A stretch of DNA of 64,000 nucleotides from Larix kaempferi (Eukaryota > Streptophyta > Pinopsida > Pinales > Pinaceae): NCBI GenBank assembly GCA_027924585.1, contig BSBM01000370.1:24299501-24363500 (forward strand), written 5' to 3'. Shown piece after piece: positions 10,768 to 22,323 of the stretch. Positions within the stretch are counted from its first letter, which is position 1, and each line of letters starts with the position of its first letter. The position numbers and the translations under genes were made by a program. A model generated the notes under the pieces. That model saw only the letters and a list, made by a program, of their open reading frames with translations, was not told the origin of the DNA and did no database searches.

Positions 10768-13700
10768 TGTTATCACACCATAGTAGCAGGGCTACTATTC
10801 TTGTACAGCAGATATCTGCACATTCCAGAGCTTCCTTTCTTCCAGAGCATGGCTATATATTTTGGATCACTCATGATCAGAGCAGTACATTATTCAGATT
10901 TTATGACCTTGTGTCAAGGCTGAGCCTTGAGAGTTCAGATTTGATGACTGATGTGACCACTTATCCCATTACAGTTTCAGTTCAGTGCCTAGAGATGTAT
11001 TTCAGCAGTGTTTCAGATGTTGTATGATCTATGGATATGTTCTCACTGACTGTGGATTATTATCTTGTTGATTTAGTCATGATCATGGCATGTGCTTGGT
11101 ATATTATTCCTGATGTGGCAAACTTTTAAAATGAACTATAAATCATTAAAATGGACAATTGCTTGCACTGTTAGGTCATTTAACAAAACTTACCGGTATT
11201 TCACCTTACATAGACATGGTCTTTCCCCGACACCAGTTGTCTGCTAGTGTAGGCTCCATCTTCACTTGTCTCCATCCATACATGACCTTCCTGTTTGACT
11301 TTAAACCCTGACTTGTCTCATTTGACTTTCTGATACCGAGGACTTCCCCATTTTTCTACCTCTGTGTTTGGACCGCATCCCTGTTTATTCAGTGTCTCGG
11401 CTCTGAGTTGGTGACAGAACTTGCCTTTGGTGAGTTGGATTGTAGGCCTAAATCATTCTGGTCGGTTGTCCCGATGTTTGGCATTGGCTCGAACTCCCCC
11501 TAGTCACTTGAGATGTTGTTGGCTAAAACTGAAAGCTCATGTTCTACCTATGGAAACTAAAAAATTCGCCCATGGAAACAAAAAAAAAGGGCAAGAGCAA
11601 TGAAAAGCTAAAAATACTCCTCGAAGAGTATAAGAAAGGTCCAAAAAGCAATGGTTCTTAAAAGTTATATCTAAACAATTGCTGACCTTATAAATATGTG
11701 AAAAACATGCCCTGGATGCAAGCTGCAACTAGTTGTGCTTCTCAGCACATCTGAAATCCGAAGGGTTATGTAGGCCAAAAAGGCCATGGAAATGAAATTG
11801 AATGATCCTAATGAACCTGGATCAACTTGATGTAGACATGATGCCTAAGTTGAATAAGCACTCTCTAAACAACTTATCCATTTGTGAGGCACAGCCATTC
11901 CCCGTGTTCTTTTGTCCAGCACAGAGTTTGTAGCTTTCCCCCTTCTCCCAGTCCAAAGTATTTTTGAGTTAAGTTAGACAAGTCAAACCCTTGGCCCAAC
12001 CTTGCTCCTAGCCTTCATCCTTTACTAGCAGTTTGACCATGTCCAATGGGTGAGTTTGTCATTTGAACTATTGTGCAAGTAATTTTACATAATCACGGAA
12101 TATGTTAACTTGATTAATGCCACTGAATGGAATTTATACTTTGAGCTTAGCTGTGGGAATGATTAGAGAAACATTGTCTTAGTCTACTGATGTGATTCAT
12201 CCTTGATTATATATTCTTGGGATCCGTGATGATGTGGGCCATGTATGGATGATTATTGATGATGATTTATGGTCCCACATGTTTGATGATGATATCATAT
12301 GATGGACATATGATGCAGATGATGTTTGATCCAGTTCAGCAGGTTTATTATTATTTCAGATCAGCAGATTATACATTGTCCATATATGGTGGACCCTACA
12401 GCTGGCCCATTAGGGCAACCCATGATGTATGAGTACTCATTCCTAGTGGATTTGGGTCTTCTGGATCCATTGAGACACTTATCTTTCAGTTCCGGGCACT
12501 TCTGACAGTGATTGATGCAGTTTTACACTTGTTGACCAGATTTGGGGCTGATTTCCCAGCCTGAGCAGCAGGGGCCCCGAGAGGCCAGTTCACCTAGGGC
12601 GCTGATGATGGAGGGGGTGGTCCAGCCACTTGTTATTACCATTTATCCCCCCTTCCGGAGAGCCTGGTGGGCTCAGATTGACAGCGCTAGCACCCTAGGA
12701 GGCAGTTTTGGCACTTTCACAGTTCCCGAGGCAGTTAAAAAAATGGGAAAAGGTGGTCACTGAGGAAATCGATTTGGGCAATTGAGGCAAGGTTTTGGCA
12801 TTTGGTTTTCACCGAGGTCTTCCAGGGCGGCATCACTACCTTCCAGTCAGTTTTCACCATGTGGGTATGCCCAGATTGATCACAGGAGGACATTTACTGC
12901 TTGACTGTCATGGATTCTGAGGACAGTTTTGATCATTTTTATTATATTGGACATATTTTATTATTTTTATTGTGCCTTGGGGATGAGCTAGTAAGGATTA
13001 AAACCTCCTAGCCCCACCATGAGCTTATATTGTTATGTCCTAGTCACCATGAGGTGGATTTTGATGCTTATAGTTTCTCTTGTGGATGACGTCACCCCTC
13101 ATTGTACCTTTTTAGTGGGGGCGCTATCATTATGTGGGTGATCCATGTGATATATGGTTATGATTTATTATTAGCCATTGATTATGTTGTGAGATCTTTT
13201 AATCTCAACCACTCATTTCAAAAAGTGGTTTTGAGATCTAGGGTTTTGGTCTTTATTATCCTATATAAGGAGGAGACCCCCTCATTGTAAAATTCATCTA
13301 GAGATTTTTGGCTCTTGGCTCTTGGAATAAAATTTCTATCTTTTGGAGTACATGCTTGGATTGGAGTGGATGTTGGTTGTTTCGATTGTAAATGCTATTG
13401 TCCATTGCACTGGAGGATCTATTGTAGCTTTCTTGCGTATTTGCCATACTTTATTTGCAGGTTGAGAGGGCGACTTTGACAAGTGCGAATTGGTGGGGAG
13501 GCTTGCCCTTCAAGCTTGGAAGAAGTCGTTTTGGGTTTGACAGGGAGTGGTTTTGCCTTTGTGTCAACTATTCTATGTTTTTCTCTCTCTTGTTTGCATC
13601 TACCTTCAATTTGTTAAACTAATTGATGCTTTGCTCCTTGGCTTGACAGGTTAGAAGGAATCTCATGTGGCTTGGAAAAATCGATTTGGCAAGAGGGCTT

Positions 13701-15233
13701 CAACAATTCTCCATTTGATCTTTGGCAAAGTAATCCTCGTCTCAACTAGCATTCATCTCTTCATCCAGGTATGTCCCAAGAGGTATGATCTTCTCTTCCT
13801 TGAATCTTCCATAATTTCTAGATCACAAAAACCCTAATCAAATTAAAACCCTTGTTTTTGGTATTTCTTAGATCTACTTAGATCTAGCCCTCAATTTGAA
13901 AAGATATTGAAAACCCACCTCTATAGCATCCACCCCTAGTTGGATCTATAATTTGGTGGTGATTGGCAAAGAATTGACCCATCTTCTAAGAAAAAAAAGC
14001 TCTCCTTGACCTAAAGCGCACTTCCTTGAGAGAGGCTTGTTGGGCTAGATTTAGCACATGGGTATGTGAGATCCCGCTTGATTTGACAACTAGACACTTG
14101 ATAACACATACCCATATCCTTACTTTGGTGAAAACTACCTTGTGGACATCTCTCCATGTTTTGAGGGGTTGAAACCCCCTTTTGACCTTCTTGGCACCTT
14201 AAAACCTAGATCTACCAAGATCTACCCATTGGATTCATTTGAAACTTTGAAGGAACATAGATCGGGGTACTAGCACCCCGGATCTACACTTTGGTGGCCA
14301 TTGGACTTGGCATGGTCCACCAAACCCACTTTTTGCCTCTCCTTGAGAAAGTCGCACCCCTTGGGAGTTTTGAGTTGGACCACTTCTAGGAAGTGGGTGT
14401 TGGAGATTTTCGTAGATTTGGAATGCCCATGCCTTGAAACCTAGGTCTAGACTATCCTTTTGCCCCGATCTACCTTGGGGATTGCATTCCTTGTTTTAAG
14501 GAATTGTGGTCCACTTTTGGTCATCACTTAAAAACCTAGATCTAGTAAGACCTAACCATTGGATCACATCCATTTCACTTGACTTGGCTTCTAGGTGTCC
14601 CGATCTACACTTTGACATCTTTCTTGACTCCATTAGCCCACTAAACAAGGCACTAGTCCTTCTCCAAGCAAGGCGCACTTCTTGGGATTAGTGTCCAACC
14701 CTAGATCTAGCACATGGGTAATCCTAGAACCAACTCCAACTTATAAATTTATCCTAGATCTAACCTATAGTACCACCCTCACACCTAACTTCACCTTGTG
14801 GGTCCATCTAGAACCATTTCACACTTCCCAAGAAACTAGACCCATTTGTGCAAACACATTGGTACTATACCTAGTAATCATACCCCATCACGTGGCCTAA
14901 ACCATTCATAGGTTGAAACACTTATTATCCATCACACCACCTTCAACCATACCTTAACCTTTAGGTCCACTTAGCCTTGCATTGGTTTCCGTAACTCATC
15001 ATTTACCTACCCTTAGAAACCTTTGTTTAGGTCCAATCAACTGTGATTGGGGTATAGGGTCTCCCCCTTGGTCTAGTTATACCTTGACCTAAAGCGAAGA
15101 ATGCCGCGGTTGACGTGACTCCCACATTGCATTGGGAACCGTGGCATCTCTTGGGTCACCTCTTTAGTTGCCTGTCTCCTCTACCGTCCCGGATGGGATA
15201 CCTCTAGGGGCAACTACAAGTTGTGTGATAACA
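10768..15233 (+). repeat. Copy A, LTR 2 (central, shared)
   Basis: 4466 bp, the same ends as LTR 1. It serves as 3' LTR of the first unit and 5' LTR of the second. It is not flanked by a target duplication: internal 3' sequence lies on its left and the PBS on its right. At the four sites I found variable between the three LTRs it has the base also seen in copies B and C, so it looks the least mutated. Confidence 0.95.
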
Positions 15234-15237
15234 TTTT

Positions 15238-15255
15238 TGGCGCCGTTGCCGGGGA
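15238..15255 (+). promoter_or_regulatory. Primer binding site for tRNA-Asp, copy A unit 2
   Basis: Identical to the 18-base site of unit 1, 5 bp after LTR 2, followed by the same GGTAGAGGCCTACC hairpin. Confidence 0.92.
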
Positions 15256-15428
15256 GGTAGAGGCCTACCTTGGTTCAACACACCTTTGTGTCTCACTATC
15301 TCTTTGCACCTTAAACGACATACCTCTTGGTAGAAGAGTTTAAAAATCTACCTGGCGACTCCAATTCGTGACTCCGCTGAGGATCGGTCCCATTCCCATC
15401 TTTCAATTTTGTAATTTGTAAATCATAA

Positions 15429-17297
15429 ATGAATTCAGACATTTTCTTCCAAATGACAAGGTGTATGAATGAAATATATGAGAATCTATCTCGCTATAGA
15501 GGGCAGTTGGAAGAAAGTAATGAAGGTCAGTCAACATATCAATATGGGAGTGATTATGTACATAATTCTTATGACTCTCATCATTCTTCAAGTAAAAATA
15601 CTAATCCAATTAACTTAAACAAAAGTCAATTTCAACCAAGGCCTTGCAACCAAAGCATTCGGTCAAATGACTCTAGCATTCCAGTTAGACATCCAAAACT
15701 AATCCCTAGTAGAATGGCCAAAGTTATTAGAAATCCACCTAAGCCATCTCCTTTTGACTTTTCTGAAATTCATGGGGCACTTCATCTTATGCCAAATAAT
15801 TACTCTGAATGGTTGCCTCGTTTCTATGGAAATTATTTTGAGTCAATTGAAAATCATTTACAAAGATTTTGGGATTATATGGAAGTTAGGGGTGCTGATG
15901 ATGAAGATGTTTATATGCGGGCCCTGGGTGAGACATTAGGTGGAAATGCCGGATTATGGTTTGATAATTTAGCCCCAGGATCCATCACTGGATATGATAT
16001 GTTTGTTGGGTTATTAAAGAATAAATGGGGTAGTAATATTGAAGAATCCTTAACAGAGACATCAAGCAATAACTGTGTTGTGGAGGATCAGTTTGACAAG
16101 GACCATGACAATAATAATGACACTTCAAATCGGTCCTTGAGTAGCCCCCCTTTTGACCTTGAAGAAATTTCTGATTCTGTGGATCCTTCAGAAAAAGAAC
16201 TCCTTAATCATTCTATCATTAACAATCCTTTAATTTCTCATCACCTTTTTGAAGAAGAAGAAAGAGGGGACATTGACCAAGATCCATTAGTGGTGGTTTC
16301 ACATGATCATGGTGCAAATAATCAAGATGTTCTAAATAAATCTGTTAATTTTATCCCTGATCAATTTAATGACAATGATCAAGTATCCTCTTGTGATTTT
16401 AATGATGAATCGATAAAAGGAGAGGATGAGCCAGTAGATCACACTAGATGCTCTAATCTTTGTTCCACTTCTTATAAGGAGTCTTTAAATTTTTGTTTTT
16501 CTGTCCTTAGTCGAGATAGCTTTTTCTTAGAGTTAGAATCTTGTCCTCAACTTAGATTAAATCAAAAGTTTGAAGTCATTCCTAGTGCTATTTTGAAAGG
16601 CCTTTCATTTTGTCAAATTTCAAGGCCAAATCTTTCTATCCATCTAGGAGACTGCTCATATTTGCATTCCACCCTCCCTTCCCAACTCTTTCAATCATCT
16701 TTGGGTTGGTGGTCTAGTCAATCTTTTGCTTTTAAAATTTTCAATAAGAAGTATAAGCATGACTACATGTTTGGAGAAAAAGCACTTCATTTCCCTTTTC
16801 AGTCACTTTGGAACCATAATGCTTGTTGTCAATTTATCAATCATTCTAGGTGGCTAGAAAAGGTGTTTAAAGATCAATTCCATCTTTTCTCCATTTTTGA
16901 GCATCAAGAGGGTCTGACTTTGATTTTTCGTCTTCTAAGCTTTGATTTGTCTCCACTTGGTTTCTATTTGATCATCAGTCCCAAGGAGAACCGTATTGAA
17001 TATGCAAGTAAAGTGCCATATGTTTTCCCTCCATCAATTTTAAACAATCATTTACACAAATTTTATGATCCTATCAATTTTTTGATGGAGGATGTCTGCT
17101 TCAGTCAAATTTCTCCTTGGCATGATTTCATTTTGCTCCATTCAAATCCTTCTTCAATTTCTGAACAAGTCAAGAAGATTGTGCTGTCAATTTCATTAAG
17201 CTTTAATCCAATCTTGACTTGTTTTATCAACAAAAATCAAAGAAGAATCATTAATTTATTTGATGAATGGTTGCACTGGATTTATGATTTTACCTAA
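15429..17297 (+). CDS. Gag-like protein of family X, copy A unit 2 (622 aa)
   Basis: The predicted protein is identical to that of unit 1 (8344..10212), with the same start, Gag-like core at about residues 125-205, acidic middle and unassigned aromatic-rich C-terminal region. Complete identity of two 1.9-kb genes means either a very recent duplication by LTR-LTR exchange or an assembly repeat. The neighbours are the PBS leader upstream and the 555-bp untranslated stretch before LTR 3. Confidence 0.85.
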   Translation: MNSDIFFQMTRCMNEIYENLSRYRGQLEESNEGQSTYQYGSDYVHNSYDSHHSSSKNTNPINLNKSQFQPRPCNQSIRSNDSSIPVRHPKLIPSRMAKVIRNPPKPSPFDFSEIHGALHLMPNNYSEWLPRFYGNYFESIENHLQRFWDYMEVRGADDEDVYMRALGETLGGNAGLWFDNLAPGSITGYDMFVGLLKNKWGSNIEESLTETSSNNCVVEDQFDKDHDNNNDTSNRSLSSPPFDLEEISDSVDPSEKELLNHSIINNPLISHHLFEEEERGDIDQDPLVVVSHDHGANNQDVLNKSVNFIPDQFNDNDQVSSCDFNDESIKGEDEPVDHTRCSNLCSTSYKESLNFCFSVLSRDSFFLELESCPQLRLNQKFEVIPSAILKGLSFCQISRPNLSIHLGDCSYLHSTLPSQLFQSSLGWWSSQSFAFKIFNKKYKHDYMFGEKALHFPFQSLWNHNACCQFINHSRWLEKVFKDQFHLFSIFEHQEGLTLIFRLLSFDLSPLGFYLIISPKENRIEYASKVPYVFPPSILNNHLHKFYDPINFLMEDVCFSQISPWHDFILLHSNPSSISEQVKKIVLSISLSFNPILTCFINKNQRRIINLFDEWLHWIYDFT

Positions 17298-17852
17298 CAT
17301 TTGTGCTAACTGGTTAGAGTAGAGTAGGTAGTTTCTGAATAAGCTCACTTGAGCAATAGGATTTGTGTGATTTTTCTTTTTCTGTGTGTCGAGTATTGTC
17401 CCTTTTTCTTCTTCTGCCTAAGTTGAGTCTTGCTCCTTCCTAAGCTTTTCTCTTCTCCTGCATGCATTTAAGAATTTATAGTTAGCATTTCTATTGTTAG
17501 CTGCCTGTGCTGTTTGAGATTTTCCTGATTTAAGAATGTACTCTTTTCCTCCTGCACAGTAAATAAAAAAATGATAATGATATATGCCATGTTAGTTTAT
17601 ATTTACATTTTGGCGCATTTCAGTTCATGCTTTAGATTAAATTTCAGTTCAGTTTTATTTTATTTTTATCCCATACATGCTCCATGATGGTATTCTAGTT
17701 TTTGTGAGAGCAGGAACAGGTGCAAGATAAAAGCTGAAAGCAAGGATGGTGCAGTGCTGGATTGAAGATTGATGCAGAGCAGTTCGAGACCAGAGATTCT
17801 GAGGTTCTCAAGCGCTCTCTCCCTTAGAGCACTTGTCCCAGCTGGAGCCAGA

Positions 17853-20800
17853 TGTTATCACACCATAGTAGCAGGGCTACTATTCTTGTACAGCAGATAT
17901 CTGCACATTCCAGAGCTTCCTTTCTTCCAGAGCATGGCTATATATTTTGGATCACTCATGATCAGAGCAGTACATTATTCAGATTTTATGACCTTGTGTC
18001 AAGGCTGAGCCTTGAGAGTTCAGATTTGATGACTGATGTGACCACTTATCCCATTACAGTTTCAGTTCAGTGCCTAGAGATGTATTTCAGCAGTGTTTCA
18101 GATGTTGTATGATCTATGGATATGTTCTCACTGACTGTGGATTATTATCTTGTTGATTTAGTCATGATCATGGCATGTGCTTGGTGTATTATTCCTGATG
18201 TGGCAAACTTTTAAAATGAACTATAAATCATTAAAATGGACAATTGCTTGCACTGTTAGGTCATTTAACAAAACTTACCGGTATTTCACCTTACATAGAC
18301 ATGGTCTTTCCCCGACACCAGTTGTCTGCTAGTGTAGGCTCCATCTTCACTTGTCTCCATCCATACATGACCTTCCTGTTTGACTTTAAACCCTGACTTG
18401 TCTCATTTGACTTTCTGATACCGAGGACTTCCCCATTTTTCTACCTCTGTGTTTGGACCGCATCCCTGTTTATTCAGTGTCTCGGCTCTGAGTTGGTGAC
18501 AGAACTTGCCTTTGGTGAGTTGGATTGTAGGCCTAAATCATTCTGGTCGGTTGTCCCGATGTTTGGCATTGGCTCGAACTCCCCCTAGTCACTTGAGATG
18601 TTGTTGGCTAAAACTGAAAGCTCATGTTCTACCTATGGAAACTAAAAAATTCGCCCATGGAAACAAAAAAAAAGGGCAAGAGCAATGAAAAGCTAAAAAT
18701 ACTCCTCGAAGAGTATAAGAAAGGTCCAAAAAGCAATGGTTCTTAAAAGTTATATCTAAACAATTGCTGACCTTATAAATATGTGAAAAACATGCCCTGG
18801 ATGCAAGCTGCAACTAGTTGTGCTTCTCAGCACATCTGAAATCCGAAGGGTTATGTAGGCCAAAAAGGCCATGGAAATGAAATTGAATGATCCTAATGAA
18901 CCTGGATCAACTTGATGTAGACATGATGCCTAAGTTGAATAAGCACTCTCTAAACAACTTATCCATTTGTGAGGCACAGCCATTCCCCGTGTTCTTTTGT
19001 CCAGCACAGAGTTTGTAGCTTTCCCCCTTCTCCCAGTCCAAAGTATTTTTGAGTTAAGTTAGACAAGTCAAACCCTTGGCCCAACCTTGCTCCTAGCCTT
19101 CATCCTTTACTAGCAGTTTGACCATGTCCAATGGGTGAGTTTGTCATTTGAACTATTGTGCAAGTAATTTTACATAATCACGGAATATGTTAACTTGATT
19201 AATGCCACTGAATGGAATTTATACTTTGAGCTTAGCTGTGGGAATGATTAGAGAAACATTGTCTTAGTCTACTGATGTGATTCATCCTTGATTATATATT
19301 CTTGGGATCCGTGATGATGTGGGCCATGTATGGATGATTATTGATGATGATTTATGGTCCCACATGTTTGATGATGATATCATATGATGGACATATGATG
19401 CAGATGATGTTTGATCCAGTTCAGCAGGTTTATTATTATTTCAGATCAGCAGATTATACATTGTCCATATATGGTGGACCCTACAGCTGGCCCATTAGGG
19501 CAACCCATGATGTATGAGTACTCATTCCTAGTGGATTTGGGTCTTCTGGATCCATTGAGACACTTATCTTTCAGTTCCGGGCACTTCTGACAGTGATTGA
19601 TGCAGTTTTACACTTGTTGACCAGATTTGGGGCTGATTTCCCAGCCTGAGCAGCAGGGGCCCCGAGAGGCCAGTTCACCTAGGGCGCTGATGATGGAGGG
19701 GGTGGTCCAGCCACTTGTTATTACCATTTATCCCCCCTTCCGGAGAGCCTGGTGGGCTCAGATTGACAGCGCTAGCACCCTAGGAGGCAGTTTTGGCACT
19801 TTCACAGTTCCCGAGGCAGTTAAAAAAATGGGAAAAGGTGGTCACTGAGGAAATCGATTTGGGCAATTGAGGCAAGGTTTTGGCATTTGGTTTTCACCGA
19901 GGTCTTCCAGGGCGGCATCACTACCTTCCAGTCAGTTTTCACCATGTGGGTATGCCCAGATTGATCACAGGAGGACATTTACTGCTTGACTGTCATGGAT
20001 TCTGAGGACAGTTTTGATCATTTTTATTATATTGGACATATTTTATTATTTTTATTGTGCCTTGGGGATGAGCTAGTAAGGATTAAAACCTCCTAGCCCC
20101 ACCATGAGCTTATATTGTTATGTCCTAGTCACCATGAGGTGGATTTTGATGCTTATAGTTTCTCTTGTGGATGACGTCACCCCTCATTGTACCTTTTTAG
20201 TGGGGGCGCTATCATTATGTGGGTGATCCATGTGATATATGGTTATGATTTATTATTAGCCATTGATTATGTTGTGAGATCTTTTAATCTCAACCACTCA
20301 TTTCAAAAAGTGGTTTTGAGATCTAGGGTTTTGGTCTTTATTATCCTATATAAGGAGGAGACCCCCTCATTGTAAAATTCATCTAGAGATTTTTGGCTCT
20401 TGGCTCTTGGAATAAAATTTCTATCTTTTGGAGTACATGCTTGGATTGGAGTGGATGTTGGTTGTTTCGATTGTAAATGCTATTGTCCATTGCACTGGAG
20501 GATCTATTGTAGCTTTCTTGCGTATTTGCCATACTTTATTTGCAGGTTGAGAGGGCGACTTTGACAAGTGCGAATTGGTGGGGAGGCTTGCCCTTCAAGC
20601 TTGGAAGAAGTCGTTTTGGGTTTGACAGGGAGTGGTTTTGCCTTTGTGTCAACTATTCTATGTTTTTCTCTCTCTTGTTTGCATCTACCTTCAATTTGTT
20701 AAACTAATTGATGCTTTGCTCCTTGGCTTGACAGGTTAGAAGGAATCTCATGTGGCTTGGAAAAATCGATTTGGCAAGAGGGCTTCAACAATTCTCCATT

Positions 20801-22318
20801 TGATCTTTGGCAAAGTAATCCTCGTCTCAACTAGCATTCATCTCTTCATCCAGGTATGTCCCAAGAGGTATGATCTTCTCTTCCTTGAATCTTCCATAAT
20901 TTCTAGATCACAAAAACCCTAATCAAATTAAAACCCTTGTTTTTGGTATTTCTTAGATCTACTTAGATCTAGCCCTCAATTTGAAAAGATATTGAAAACC
21001 CACCTCTATAGCATCCACCCCTAGTTGGATCTATAATTTGGTGGTGATTGGCAAAGAATTGACCCATCTTCTAAGAAAAAAAAGCTCTCCTTGACCTAAA
21101 GCGCACTTCCTTGAGAGAGGCTTGTTGGGCTAGATTTAGCACATGGGTATGTGAGATCCCGCTTGATTTGACAACTAGACACTTGATAACACATACCCAT
21201 ATCCTTACTTTGGTGAAAACTACCTTGTGGACATCTCTCCATGTTTTGAGGGGTTGAAACCCCCTTTTGACCTTCTTGGCACCTTAAAACCTAGATCTAC
21301 CAAGATCTACCCATTGGATTCATTTGAAACTTTGAAGGAACATAGATCGGGGTACTAGCACCCCGGATCTACACTTTGGTGGCCATTGGACTTGGCATGG
21401 TCCACCAAACCCACTTTTTGCCTCTCCTTGAGAAAGTCGCACCCCTTGGGAGTTTTGAGTTGGACCACTTCTAGGAAGTGGGTGTTGGAGATTTTCGTAG
21501 ATTTGGAATGCCCATGCCTTGAAACCTAGGTCTAGACTATCCTTTTGCCCCGATCTACCTTGGGGATTGCATTCCTTGTTTTAAGGAATTGTGGTCCACT
21601 TTTGGTCATCACTTAAAAACCTAGATCTAGTAAGACCTAACCATTGGATCACATCCATTTCACTTGACTTGGCTTCTAGGTGTCCCGATCTACACTTTGA
21701 CATCTTTCTTGACTCCATTAGCCCACTAAACAAGGCACTAGTCCTTCTCCAAGCAAGGCGCACTTCTTGGGATTAGTGTCCAACCCTAGATCTAGCACAT
21801 GGGTAATCCTAGAACCAACTCCAACTTATAAATTTATCCTAGATCTAACCTATAGTACCACCCTCACACCTAACTTCACCTTGTGGGTCCATCTAGAACC
21901 ATTTCACACTTCCCAAGAAACTAGACCCATTTGTGCAAACACATTGGTACTATACCTAGTAATCATACCCCATCACGTGGCCTAAACCATTCATAGGTTG
22001 AAACACTTATTATCCATCACACCACCTTCAACCATACCTTAACCTTTAGGTCCACTTAGCCTTGCATTGGTTTCCGTAACTCATCATTTACCTACCCTTA
22101 GAAACCTTTGTTTAGGTCCAATCAACTGTGATTGGGGTATAGGGTCTCCCCCTTGGTCTAGTTATACCTTGACCTAAAGCGAAGAATGCCGCGGTTGACG
22201 TGACTCCCACATTGCATTGGGAACCGTGGCATCTCTTGGGTCACCTCTTTAGTTGCCTGTCTCCTCTACCGTCCCGGATGGGATACCTCTAGGGGCAACT
22301 ACAAGTTGTGTGATAACA
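17853..22318 (+). repeat. Copy A, LTR 3 (outer 3' LTR)
   Basis: 4466 bp ending GTGTGATAACA at 22318, followed by the GTACG duplication. One private change was noticed against LTRs 1 and 2 (A to G at 18186). Confidence 0.95.
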
Positions 22319-22323
22319 GTACG
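22319..22323. repeat. Target site duplication GTACG, right of copy A
   Basis: Matches 3678..3682. It sits directly in the RT coding sequence, seven to eight codons after the YMDD catalytic motif of the gypsy element. Confidence 0.95.

Larger units (their letters stand above)
3683..22318 (+). mobile_element. Family X copy A: tandem LTR-internal-LTR-internal-LTR array
   Basis: This is an 18,636-bp insertion in the gypsy RT gene. It has three 4466-bp LTRs (3683..8148, 10768..15233, 17853..22318) separated by two 2619-bp internal regions, an exact 7085-bp period. Each internal region has a tRNA-Asp PBS and one Gag-like ORF, and the two predicted proteins are identical. Only the outer ends carry the GTACG duplication. 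There is therefore one integration event, followed by LTR-LTR unequal exchange or cDNA recombination into an LTR, unless the assembly has duplicated a unit. No polymerase, protease or integrase is present, so the element is non-autonomous. Confidence 0.93.

Noticed and set aside
10768-15233. Two independent adjacent insertions instead of a dimer
   Set aside because: No target duplication surrounds the middle LTR, and only one LTR separates the two internal regions.
22249-22318. C-terminal residues after YGRT in the gypsy frame
   Set aside because: They are translated from the end of the inserted family X LTR. The same residues appear after CPKGT in the hAT fragment for the same reason.
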